Shown here: positions 17,586 through 26,796 of the stretch, piece after piece
Layout of the letters: the number at the start of each line of letters is the position of its first letter
Numbering within the stretch: the stretch's first letter is position 1
Source: Prevotellaceae bacterium
Lineage (GTDB): Bacteria > Bacteroidota > Bacteroidia > Bacteroidales > UBA932
Reading direction: 5' to 3'
DNA: 37,569 bases
Assembly (NCBI GenBank): GCA_031274595.1
Contig: JAISPX010000160.1
Coordinates: forward strand, 1 to 37,569
Translations under genes and position numbers: made by a program
Notes under the pieces: model-generated
The model's input: only the letters and a program-made list of their open reading frames with translations
Database searches by the model: none
Told to the model about the DNA's origin: nothing

Positions 17586-20225
17586 ATGGAAATTACAACA
17601 AAATACAACCCAGTTGAAGTTGAAGACAGACTTTATGCTTATTGGATGGAAAACGGATTTTTCAATTCCGACCCTGACGAACGCGAGCCTTATACAATTG
17701 TAATACCGCCGCCAAACGTTACAGGCGTTTTGCACATGGGACACATGCTCAATAATACAATACAGGATGTTTTGGTACGGCGTGCGCGTATGCTCGGCAA
17801 AAACGCTTGCTGGGTTCCGGGCACCGACCATGCTTCAATTGCAACCGAAGCCAAAGTCGTTGCAAAACTTCGCGAACAGGGAATAAGCAAAGACCAACTT
17901 ACCCGTAACGAATTTTTGAAACACGCTTGGGAATGGAAAGAAAAACACGGCGGAATAATTCTCGAACAATTGAAAAAACTTGGCGCTTCGTGCGATTGGC
18001 GGCGCACACGATTCACTATGGATGAAAAATTATCCGAAGCCGTTATCGACACTTTCATTTATCTTTACAATAAAAACTTAATATATCGCGGCGTGCGAAT
18101 GGTAAACTGGGATCCAGTGAGTAAAACAGCGGTTTCAGACGAAGAAGTTATTCACAAAGATGTGAATTCAAAACTTTACTATTTATCATATCCAATAGTC
18201 GGTGAAAATAAAAGTCTGACAATAGCAACCACACGTCCCGAAACAATTATGGCAGATGTTGCAATTTGCATAAATCCCAATGACGAACGTTATGCCGACA
18301 TGAAAGGCAAAAAAGTATATATTCCATTAATAAATAAAGAAATTCCCGTTATTTTTGATGAATATGTTACTATGGACTTCGGAACAGGTTGCCTCAAAGT
18401 TACGCCAGCACATGATGTTAACGATTATGCGCTTGGAATAAAATACAATTTGCCTGTGATTGATATTATCGACAATGATGGACGATTGAATCAAAAAGCG
18501 CAGATTCTTGTCGGCGAAGACCGCTTTGCGGCTCGTAAAAAAATCGTAAGGATGCTTGATGATGCAGGACTTCTTATAAAAACCGAAGATTATAAAAGTA
18601 ACATAGGATTTTCCGAACGCACTGATGCCGTAATCGAGCCTAAACTTTCGATGCAATGGTTTTTGAAAATGGACGAAATATCAAAGCCTGCGCTTGATTA
18701 TGTATTAAGCGGCGATGTAAAATTAATTCCCGATAAATTCAAAAACACATATAAACATTGGATGGAAAATGTTCGCGACTGGTGTATATCGCGTCAGCTT
18801 TGGTGGGGACAACGTATTCCCGCATGGTATTTGCCCGATGGAAATTTTGTAGTTGCAAAAACTGTTGACGAAGCATTTAATCTTGCACAAAAAAAATATA
18901 ATAATATAAAAATCGATGAATTGCGTCAGGATGAAGATGTTGTAGATACATGGTTTTCGTCGTGGCTTTGGCCTGTTTCTGTTTTTGACCCTTCGGTGTG
19001 CGGACATCCTGAAATCGCTGGAAACGCAGATTTGAATTATTATTATCCTACCAACGATTTGGTAACGGCTCCCGAAATTTTATTTTTCTGGGTGGCTCGC
19101 ATGATAATTGCAGGACATGAATTTCGCGGCAAAGCGCCTTTTTCAAATGTATATCTCACAGGCATTGTACGCGATAAATTGGGAAGAAAAATGAGCAAAT
19201 CGCTTGGAAATTCTCCCGACCCATTAAAGTTGATAGAACAATACGGCGCTGACGGCGTCCGCGTGGGAATGTTGCTTTGCTCATCGGCGGGAAACGATAT
19301 TTTGTACGATGATTCGCAAGTAGAACAGGGACGTAATTTTTGCAATAAAATATGGAATGCTTTTCGTTTGGTGAAAAGTTGGAATGTAGAGCAAATTCCG
19401 CAACCCGATTACTCCGCAAAAGCAATTGAATGGTTCAACTCCAAATTCAATAAAACGCTTAAAGAAATTTATGATAATTTTGATAAGTACAGAATTTCGG
19501 AAGCGCTGATGAATGCATACAAACTGTTCTGGGATGATTTTTGCGCATATTATCTCGAAATAATAAAACCATCATACGGCGCGCCTGTTGACAAATCAAC
19601 ACATACGGCAACATTGGCTTTTTTTGAAAATCTTTTGAAAATTCTTCATCCGTTTATGCCTTTCATTACGGAAGAAATATGGTTGATTCTGAATGATGAC
19701 AAGAAAGAAAATAAAACTGTCATGCTCTCACAACAGCCAAAACCTTACGGCTTTGATGAAAAAATTGTTGACACATTTGAGCAGGTAAAAGATATTATTA
19801 TAAATATCCGAGCATTGAGACAAAGCAAAAATATCTCGCCTAAAGAATATCTTGATTTGTTTGTAAAAGGCGATATTGATTTATCGTTTACTTCTGTTTT
19901 GATGAAGTTGGCAAATGTTTCTAAAATTGAAAAAACAGATAACAGCATTGAAAACGCTTCATCGTTCATAGTAGGCACAAGCGAATATTATGTTCCTGTG
20001 GGCAATAAGATAGATTTAGATGAAGAGTTGGAAAAACTCAAAAAAGAAGTTGAATATACAAAAGGATTTCTGGCAAGCGTAAATAAAAAATTAAGCAATG
20101 AAAAATTTGTAAACAGCGCACCCGAGAATGTAGTTGTTTCCGAGCGCAAAAAACAGTCGGACGCAGAATCGAGGATAAAAATTTTGGAAGAAAATATCGC
20201 TCGTTTACAGTCAAATAACATATAA
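17586..20225 (+). CDS. valS: Valyl-tRNA synthetase
   Basis: [21 protein letters not shown] (HIGH), [26 protein letters not shown] (KMSKS), coiled-coil C-terminus. Confidence 0.97.
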   Translation: MEITTKYNPVEVEDRLYAYWMENGFFNSDPDEREPYTIVIPPPNVTGVLHMGHMLNNTIQDVLVRRARMLGKNACWVPGTDHASIATEAKVVAKLREQGISKDQLTRNEFLKHAWEWKEKHGGIILEQLKKLGASCDWRRTRFTMDEKLSEAVIDTFIYLYNKNLIYRGVRMVNWDPVSKTAVSDEEVIHKDVNSKLYYLSYPIVGENKSLTIATTRPETIMADVAICINPNDERYADMKGKKVYIPLINKEIPVIFDEYVTMDFGTGCLKVTPAHDVNDYALGIKYNLPVIDIIDNDGRLNQKAQILVGEDRFAARKKIVRMLDDAGLLIKTEDYKSNIGFSERTDAVIEPKLSMQWFLKMDEISKPALDYVLSGDVKLIPDKFKNTYKHWMENVRDWCISRQLWWGQRIPAWYLPDGNFVVAKTVDEAFNLAQKKYNNIKIDELRQDEDVVDTWFSSWLWPVSVFDPSVCGHPEIAGNADLNYYYPTNDLVTAPEILFFWVARMIIAGHEFRGKAPFSNVYLTGIVRDKLGRKMSKSLGNSPDPLKLIEQYGADGVRVGMLLCSSAGNDILYDDSQVEQGRNFCNKIWNAFRLVKSWNVEQIPQPDYSAKAIEWFNSKFNKTLKEIYDNFDKYRISEALMNAYKLFWDDFCAYYLEIIKPSYGAPVDKSTHTATLAFFENLLKILHPFMPFITEEIWLILNDDKKENKTVMLSQQPKPYGFDEKIVDTFEQVKDIIINIRALRQSKNISPKEYLDLFVKGDIDLSFTSVLMKLANVSKIEKTDNSIENASSFIVGTSEYYVPVGNKIDLDEELEKLKKEVEYTKGFLASVNKKLSNEKFVNSAPENVVVSERKKQSDAESRIKILEENIARLQSNNI

Positions 20226-20251
20226 GTAATTAAAAAAGTTTGATTTGAAAT

Positions 20252-20281
20252 TTGTATTAATAAAAAATATAACTACCTTTG
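20252..20281 (+). promoter_or_regulatory. Bacteroidetes-type promoter for tRNA-Lys
   Basis: TTG 20252-20254, 19-bp spacer, TACCTTTG 20274-20281, about 26 bp before the tRNA. Confidence 0.7.
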
Positions 20282-20307
20282 CACCCTCATTTTAAAATGA
20301 GATTGAT

Positions 20308-20380
20308 GATTCAGTAGCTCAGCCGGTAGAGCACATCCCTTTTAAGGATGGGGTCCTGGGTTCGAATCCCAGCTGGATCA
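20308..20380 (+). tRNA. tRNA-Lys (anticodon UUU), CCA not encoded
   Basis: GATTCAG...CTGGATCA acceptor pairing, CATCC-CTTTTAA-GGATG anticodon arm, TGGG-TTCGAAT-CCCA T arm. Confidence 0.97.
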
Positions 20381-20384
20381 CTCG

Positions 20385-20421
20385 AAAGCAATTAATCCGC
20401 AAAAGATTGATTGCTTTTTTT
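20385..20421 (+). terminator. Terminator after tRNA-Lys
   Basis: AAAGCAATTAATC...GATTGATTGCTTTTTTT stem (one G-U) plus T-run. Confidence 0.85.
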
Positions 20422-20550
20422 ATTCTGTATATCATTCCCCACTCATTAAGAAACGAATGGAAGCCGTAAAATACAAAAAAACTGTTAGGGTTATATGCTT
20501 ATATTCCACAACTTTACATTTCAATTCTCTAATTTATTTTTTTCTTTCCC

Positions 20551-20704
20551 AATAGCGGTAAATTTCTACACCGATAGCCGTAAATTTCTTCTTCGGTAGA
20601 AATTTTTTTCTACGCCGATAGAAATAAATTTTCTCTTCGATAGAAATTTTTTTCTTCCCTTATAAAAATTTTGCTCCGTAAGGGTAGAAATTTATCGGTT
20701 ACAC
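20551..20704. repeat. Degenerate tandem array, strict 22-bp period, about 7 units
   Basis: AATAGCGGTAAATTTCTACACC / GATAGCCGTAAATTTCTTCTTC / GGTAGAAATTTTTTTCTACGCC / GATAGAAATAAATTTTCTCTTC / GATAGAAATTTTTTTCTTCCCT / TATAAAAATTTTGCTCCGTAAG / GGTAGAAATTTATCGGTTACAC. Confidence 0.9.
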
Positions 20705-20740
20705 TTGGCGTTTATTTTTTTGCAACTTTATAATCTGTAT

Positions 20741-20826
20741 TAAAACCGCTGTTAAGAAATGGTTAATGATACAAGGGCTACAAATCACTTTCAACTTTAC
20801 AAATTTTATGAACTTTATAACTAAAA
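20741..20826 (+). repeat. Dispersed repeat R1, copy D (near full-length)
   Basis: TAAAACCGCTGTTAAGAAATGGTTAATGATACAAGGGCTACAAATCACTTTCAACTTTACAAATTTTATGAACTTTATAACTAAAA; matches 32372-32458. Confidence 0.85.
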
Positions 20827-20937
20827 TCGTACAAATCAACAAAAGAAATAATGCGCATCGCAACCGACTGTCATCAACTTTTACAAAAATATTGATAATT
20901 TTTTTAATTAATTTATCATCAGATATTATTTGTTTCG

Positions 20938-20945
20938 TATCTTTG
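20938..20945 (+). promoter_or_regulatory. -7 element (TATCTTTG) upstream of serS
   Basis: TAnnTTTG match about 40 bp before the ATG; no convincing -33 at standard spacing. Confidence 0.45.
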
Positions 20946-20985
20946 CGAAATGATTTCAAGCATATTTAATAAATTTGTGAATTAA

Positions 20986-22254
20986 ATGTTAACTATTAAA
21001 CAATTACGTGATAATCCTTCATACATTATAGAGAGGCTGAATGTTAAAGGATTTGCTGCCGAAAATATTATCGCCGAAATTTTTAATCTCGACGATAGCA
21101 GAAAAGCAATTCAAACAAAACTGGATGCAAATCTTGCCGAGCAAAACAAAATTGCGAAAGAAATAGGTATATTGTTTAAGCAAGGCGCACAAACAGAAGC
21201 CGAAGCCGCAAAGCAACGCAGTGTTGATCTTAAAGAAATATCAAAAAAGATGCAGGACGAAATGGCTGAAACGGAAAAACTTCTTTCAGAAAAGATAGTT
21301 TTGTTGCCTAATATTCCTCATACATCCGTCCCCGCCGGCAAAACGGCAGACGATAATGTAGAAGTGCGGCGCGGCGGCATAGTTCCCGAACTGCACAACG
21401 CTTTGCCTCATTGGGAACTCGCAAAAAAATACGATATTATCGATTTTGAACTCGGCGTGAAACTCACAGGAGCAGGATTTCCCGTATATAAAGGCAAAGG
21501 AGCGCGTTTGCAGCGAGCTTTGATTTCGATGTTTCTTGATATAAATACGGCGGCAGGCTATCTGGAAATTGAACCGCCAATTGTTGTAAACGAAGATTCG
21601 GGTTTCGGCACAGGTCAGTTGCCCGACAAAGAAGGACAGATGTATCATGCCGAACTTGACAACTTTTATCTGATACCGACAGCCGAAGTTCCCGTAACAA
21701 ATATTTACAGAGATGTGATTCTGAATAAATCGGATTTTCCGATAAAAATGACAGCATACACTCCATGTTTTCGGCGCGAAGCAGGTTCATACGGAAAAGA
21801 TGTTCGCGGACTTAACCGACTGCATCAATTTGATAAAGTTGAAATAGTAGAACTTTCGCTGCCCGAATATTCTTACGAAGCGTTAGACAGAATGGTTAAT
21901 CACGTTGAAGGTATAATCAAGCAACTTGAATTGCCATACAGAATTATTCGTCTTTGCGGCGGAGATATGAGTTTTACGTCAGCATTGACTTATGATTTTG
22001 AAGTTTATTCGACAGCGCAAAATCGTTGGCTCGAAGTGAGTTCGGTGTCAAATTTTGAATCGTTTCAGGCTAATCGTTTGAAATTGCGTTACCGCGATGA
22101 CAATAAAAAAACACAACTGGCGCACACGCTCAACGGAAGCGCACTGGCATTGCCGCGAATTGTTGCAGCATTGATAGAAAACAATCAAACAGAACATGAA
22201 ATATTAATTCCCAAACTGTTGCAGAAATATACAGAATTTCAAAAAATATTCTAA
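20986..22254 (+). CDS. serS: Seryl-tRNA synthetase
   Basis: MLTIKQLRDNP N-terminus, coiled-coil arm, YLIPTAEVPVTNIYRD, TPCFRREAGSYGKDVRGLNRLHQFDKVE, NGSALALPRIVAALIENNQ. Confidence 0.97.
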   Translation: MLTIKQLRDNPSYIIERLNVKGFAAENIIAEIFNLDDSRKAIQTKLDANLAEQNKIAKEIGILFKQGAQTEAEAAKQRSVDLKEISKKMQDEMAETEKLLSEKIVLLPNIPHTSVPAGKTADDNVEVRRGGIVPELHNALPHWELAKKYDIIDFELGVKLTGAGFPVYKGKGARLQRALISMFLDINTAAGYLEIEPPIVVNEDSGFGTGQLPDKEGQMYHAELDNFYLIPTAEVPVTNIYRDVILNKSDFPIKMTAYTPCFRREAGSYGKDVRGLNRLHQFDKVEIVELSLPEYSYEALDRMVNHVEGIIKQLELPYRIIRLCGGDMSFTSALTYDFEVYSTAQNRWLEVSSVSNFESFQANRLKLRYRDDNKKTQLAHTLNGSALALPRIVAALIENNQTEHEILIPKLLQKYTEFQKIF

Positions 22255-22294
22255 TAAAACAAATAATATTATATTAAATAAATACACAAAAAAA

Positions 22295-23953
22295 ATGAAA
22301 ACAATTAAATTTACAATTATTATTGCGCTGTGCAGCGTAATTATTTGTGGCTGTTCAAAAAAAAGCGCCACTCCTCCGCACCTCCTTGCTGTTCCACAAG
22401 ATGCAGCGATTGTACTTGCTTTTAATGCTAAACAAATTACCGAAAAATCGGGATTAAACAACATTAAACAGTATAAATTTTATCAACTCATAGAGAAAGA
22501 ACTTAATCAGGATTCCGAAGAAACAAAATTCATAAATGATTTTCTGAAAAACACGCGTACTTCGGGCTTAAATCTTGATAATGTTTTTGTTTATGTAGTA
22601 CCCGGCAACAATGTTTATGAATATAGCACAGGTATTACATTTTTGATAGATGATTTAAAAACCTTTGAAGGTTTTATCGAAAAATTAAGACTCGGCGATT
22701 TAAGCAGAAGCCCTCAAAGCATTATGGAAGACAGGAAGATTGCTATGGACGAAGGTTACTTGCAATGGAATGACGAAATTGCAGTAATATTAGTAGGAAA
22801 GGATAACAATTTTGATTTGCTTAACAAAGACGAAGCGAAAAGTATTTTGGCAAACGAATTATTCAAAAGTGAATATTCGGATAAAAATGACGCATATTTC
22901 TTTGCCGAATATAACTCTATAATTAAACTTGTTGACGATTTTTCTTCTCTATATCTTGGACAATCGGCAAACGTTAATTTTGACACATACAAAGATATTT
23001 CATTGTCGGTATCGGTTAATTCGGAAAAAGGCGAATTTGTTGCAACCGCAAAAATGTTGCCTGCCGAAAAAGCAAAAAAACTGTTTGACAAATTTTACAA
23101 AACCGACTTTAATGCAGATTTGTACAAATATTTCCCCGACAAAAGCATGCTCGCTGTAAAAGTGGCAATAAAACCGCTTGATGTTTACAACGAATACAAA
23201 AAATCTGTCGGATTAGGCGTAACAGAAGAACCGACAGGAACAACAAACGAAGAGGTTGAAATACTCGACGAAGACGGAAATGTAACCGATGTAGAAAGTA
23301 TCGTTATTGACGAATACAGCGCTTATTCAAGAAACTATAATTATGGTACGAAAATGCTAATAGAACAATACGATGCAAAAATAACATCTGTACTTGAAAA
23401 CTTTACCGGCGATTTTCTCGGAAGTTTATTCGGAATTACTAACGGCATGCCCGATTTTGCATTGGCGGCAGGCATAACAGAAGGAAAAGAAAATGACGTA
23501 ATTGCATTGATTGAAGAAGCAGGATTTGCCAAAAATCCTGATGATTATTATTCGCTAAGCATACAAAATTTTAATTTTTATTTTGCTGTAAATAACAATA
23601 TTGCATATTTAACAGGAAACACCGAATCTATGGCAAAATTTTTTGATAACGGATACAGTTCAAACATAACATCGGCAAAAGATTTAGGCAAAGAACTTAA
23701 AAGCGCAGTCAACTACGGCTATTTGGATATAAACATAAACAATTATCCTGCAATATTTAAATTTATTATTTCAACATCGCCTGAAGGAAAGTTGACTATG
23801 CCTTTGCTCGAAAAATTAAAATCAATAACTGCAAAAACAGATGCAAACAGCAACGAATTTAAAATAAAATTCAACGATAGCGATTCTGCGTTAAAAATCA
23901 TTCTCAAAGGAATTGATGATTTAATAGTTGAACATCTTGGTTTGGCTCATTAA
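22295..23953 (+). CDS. DUF4836-like lipoprotein
   Basis: Lipobox CSVIICGC; LLAVPQDAAIVLAFNAKQITEKSGLN resembles the DUF4836 family; about 550 aa. Confidence 0.7.
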   Translation: MKTIKFTIIIALCSVIICGCSKKSATPPHLLAVPQDAAIVLAFNAKQITEKSGLNNIKQYKFYQLIEKELNQDSEETKFINDFLKNTRTSGLNLDNVFVYVVPGNNVYEYSTGITFLIDDLKTFEGFIEKLRLGDLSRSPQSIMEDRKIAMDEGYLQWNDEIAVILVGKDNNFDLLNKDEAKSILANELFKSEYSDKNDAYFFAEYNSIIKLVDDFSSLYLGQSANVNFDTYKDISLSVSVNSEKGEFVATAKMLPAEKAKKLFDKFYKTDFNADLYKYFPDKSMLAVKVAIKPLDVYNEYKKSVGLGVTEEPTGTTNEEVEILDEDGNVTDVESIVIDEYSAYSRNYNYGTKMLIEQYDAKITSVLENFTGDFLGSLFGITNGMPDFALAAGITEGKENDVIALIEEAGFAKNPDDYYSLSIQNFNFYFAVNNNIAYLTGNTESMAKFFDNGYSSNITSAKDLGKELKSAVNYGYLDININNYPAIFKFIISTSPEGKLTMPLLEKLKSITAKTDANSNEFKIKFNDSDSALKIILKGIDDLIVEHLGLAH

Positions 23954-23971
23954 TCTCATTAAAATAAAGAT

Positions 23972-24616
23972 GTGAAAACAATAAAATTAAACACAGTTAA
24001 GCCAGATATATTTTCCGAGTCTGAAATTTCAGGCTCGGAAATTTGGCATAAAAATATTTGCTTTGAAAAAGGAAATACATATTTGATTTCAGCCGAATCA
24101 GGCAAAGGAAAATCATCTTTGTTTGATTTTATTTATTGTCGGCGCAACGACTATTCGGGCGAGATTTTATTTGATGAACAAAATGCAAAAACATTAAGTT
24201 ATACTCAAAAAAAAGAACTGCGAAGCAATCACATAAGCCTTGTTTTTCAAGGATTCCGTCTGTTTTCGGAACTTACGGCAATGGAAAACGTAGAAATTAA
24301 AAATCGTTTGACAAATCATAAAACAAAAAAACAAATTGCCGAAATGTTTGAACAGATTGGCATTTCGCAAAAAATTGATACGCAACTGTCGCTGCTATCG
24401 TTTGGACAAAAGCAACGAGTTGCAATAATTCGCTCGCTTTGCCAGCCTTTCGATTTTCTATTACTCGACGAGGCTTTCAGTCATCTTGACGAAACAAATT
24501 ACACAACAGCCTGCTCGCTTATTATCGACCAAGTTGAAGCAAATAATGCGGCATTGTTGGTAGCATCGCTCGGCGAACCTTATAAATTCAAGTATAATCA
24601 TAAAATTTTATTATGA
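23972..24616 (+). CDS. ABC transporter ATP-binding protein (LolD/FtsE-like, divergent)
   Basis: GTG start; Walker A-like SAESGKGKSSL, signature LSFGQKQRVAIIRSL, Walker B FLLLDEAFSHLD. Confidence 0.88.
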   Translation: MKTIKLNTVKPDIFSESEISGSEIWHKNICFEKGNTYLISAESGKGKSSLFDFIYCRRNDYSGEILFDEQNAKTLSYTQKKELRSNHISLVFQGFRLFSELTAMENVEIKNRLTNHKTKKQIAEMFEQIGISQKIDTQLSLLSFGQKQRVAIIRSLCQPFDFLLLDEAFSHLDETNYTTACSLIIDQVEANNAALLVASLGEPYKFKYNHKILL

Positions 24617-25806
24617 TGTTAACGTGGAAATTATTAAAAAAGAATTTGAGCGTTCCTCAACTTGTAGGTTACGTTTTTGCAGGTTTTGTAGGACTTACGA
24701 TAATTTTGTTCGGTATTCAGTTTTATGCCGATACCAGACCGCTTTACAGTTCAAACGACAGTTTTCTTAATCCCGATTTTTTGGTGATAAACAAAAAAGT
24801 TTCGGTATTATCCAATTTATCGTCATCGATGATAACATTCAACGAAAAAGACGTTGACGATATAAAAAAACAGCCTTTTGTAAAGAAAACAGGATTTTTT
24901 ACATCAAGCAAATTCGGTATCCGCGCATCGGCTTCATCGTCAACTTTTGGCGGATTTTATACCGAAATGTTTTTTGAATCCGTTCCCGACGAATTTATTG
25001 ATGTGCAAAGCGAAGACTGGACTTGGAGCGAAGAACAAAATTATATTCCAATAATTATCCCGCGAACTTATCTCACTCTCTACAATTTTGGATTTGCGCA
25101 AACACAAGGATTACCGCAGATTTCGGAAAATATCGTTGAAAAAATAAATTTAAAAGTAACCGTTTACGGAAACGGCAAAACCAAAATTTTTGATGCCCGC
25201 ATAGTCGGTTTTTCCGATAAACTGAATACAATACTTGCGCCCGAATCATTTTTGAAATGGGCAAATGTTGAATTTGGCAGCGAAAGCGCGCCAAATCCGT
25301 CCCGTATTCTTGTTGAAACCTACAATCCAAGCGACCCGCTGATTGCAAAATATTTCGGAGAAAAAAATTACGAAATTGCCGATTACAGAGGAAATACAGG
25401 AAAAGCCGCATATTTTTTGCGTTTGGTAATAATTTCCGTCTTAATAATCGGCTTAATCATTACGCTTTTGGCAATATCGCTAATGTTGCTGAGCATAAGT
25501 TTGCTCATATACAAAAACAAAGAAAAACTCGAAAATTTAATATTGCTCGGATATTCGCGTGCGGTTGTTGCAAAACCTTATCAGATATTAGGTTTATCGC
25601 TTACTGCATTTATATTTACGCTTGCGTTTATAGTTGTGTTAATTATCCGAAATTTTTATATCAAAAAAATTTCTGTTTTGTTTGATAATCCTGAGATTGA
25701 ATCGAACATAATATTCACATTTTCGATAGGTTTTGCAATTCTTTTAATCGTATGCGCCGTAAATGCATTGTGGATACGCAAAAAAGTAAACGAAACGGCA
25801 AAATAA
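24613..25806 (+). CDS. ABC transporter permease (FtsX/MacB-like topology)
   Basis: N-terminal TM, large extracytoplasmic domain, C-terminal TM segments; 4-nt ATGA overlap with the ATPase gene. Confidence 0.8.
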   Translation: MMLTWKLLKKNLSVPQLVGYVFAGFVGLTIILFGIQFYADTRPLYSSNDSFLNPDFLVINKKVSVLSNLSSSMITFNEKDVDDIKKQPFVKKTGFFTSSKFGIRASASSSTFGGFYTEMFFESVPDEFIDVQSEDWTWSEEQNYIPIIIPRTYLTLYNFGFAQTQGLPQISENIVEKINLKVTVYGNGKTKIFDARIVGFSDKLNTILAPESFLKWANVEFGSESAPNPSRILVETYNPSDPLIAKYFGEKNYEIADYRGNTGKAAYFLRLVIISVLIIGLIITLLAISLMLLSISLLIYKNKEKLENLILLGYSRAVVAKPYQILGLSLTAFIFTLAFIVVLIIRNFYIKKISVLFDNPEIESNIIFTFSIGFAILLIVCAVNALWIRKKVNETAK

Positions 25807-25872
25807 AAGGCATAATAGCCATGAGAACTACAAAGTAATCTACATGCAATAGAACATTTAACTGTAAAAATT

Positions 25873-26766
25873 ATGAACATTTTAGATGAAATAAAAAAAT
25901 CAATTTTAGATGAAGGCGTAATCACCGAGAAAAAAGTAATCATGCTGCGAGAAGCATTGTATGACGATGGCGGCATAACCAAAGAGAAAGCTAATATTCT
26001 GTTTGAATTAAAAAATGCCTTTGAAAACAATAGTAATCATGCAAGCTGGGAAACGCTTTTTATAGATTCAATCACAAATTTTCTTTTGGAAGATGACGAT
26101 TCGCCCGGCTCTATTGATGACGATGAGGCTCAATGGTTGCGGGCAAAAATTCAACGAGATGGCAGGCTGAGCAGAATAGACAAAGCATTGCTTGAAAATC
26201 TGAAAAAGCAATCTATCAATTTCCCCGAAATATTGCATTACAAAAATCGGCATGTACTATTTTTTGAAACAGTATTGTACAGTTCGCGCTTTGTTACGTT
26301 TCTGGCGGTAATAGGTTCATTGCTGGCATCGGTTGCTCTTTTTGTTTTGAGTACCATTAGAGTCGCCGAAGGTTTAATTGATTCCGTAAAAGCCATAACA
26401 ACTTCCGAAAATGGCGCTATAGAACATGTGATTGCAAAATTTGTGTCGGCTATTGATGGCTATCTGTTTTCGACTGTGCTGTTTATTTTTGGCATGGGAA
26501 TATACGAATTGTTCATCAGCAAAATAGATGTGGTAAGCAAAAGAAAAGACTCGCGCCCTAACTGGTTGATGATTGGGAGTATTGATGATTTGAAATCATC
26601 TTTGGGAAAAGTTATTTTGATGATTTTAATCGTTTCGTTTTTTGAACATTCATTAAACATGAAATATGAAAATATCAGCGATCTTCTGCTTTTGGGAGTA
26701 GGCATTATACTTATTTCGGCTGCATTATTCTTAACGCATGTTCATATAAAACATAAAGAGAAATAA
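25873..26766 (+). CDS. YqhA (UPF0114)-like membrane protein with N-terminal TerB-like helical domain
   Basis: C-terminal half (ETVLYSSRFVTFLAVIGS...DGYLFSTVLFIFGMGIYELFISKIDVVS..NWLMIGSIDDLKSSLGKVILMILIVSFFEHSL) follows E. coli YqhA pattern; N-terminal half repeats ILDEGVITEKKVIMLREAL / IQRDGRLSRIDKALLENL. Confidence 0.7.
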   Translation: MNILDEIKKSILDEGVITEKKVIMLREALYDDGGITKEKANILFELKNAFENNSNHASWETLFIDSITNFLLEDDDSPGSIDDDEAQWLRAKIQRDGRLSRIDKALLENLKKQSINFPEILHYKNRHVLFFETVLYSSRFVTFLAVIGSLLASVALFVLSTIRVAEGLIDSVKAITTSENGAIEHVIAKFVSAIDGYLFSTVLFIFGMGIYELFISKIDVVSKRKDSRPNWLMIGSIDDLKSSLGKVILMILIVSFFEHSLNMKYENISDLLLLGVGIILISAALFLTHVHIKHKEK

Positions 26767-26796
26767 GAATTTTGTTCAATTATATTGAGCAAAAAA

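Noticed and set aside
20551-20704. Possible CRISPR array
   Set aside because: Units are contiguous 22-mers that diverge continuously; there are no identical repeats with unique spacers and no cas genes nearby
20766-20969. 67-aa plus-strand ORF upstream of serS
   Set aside because: Lies within repeat R1 copy D and the serS promoter region; low-complexity translation
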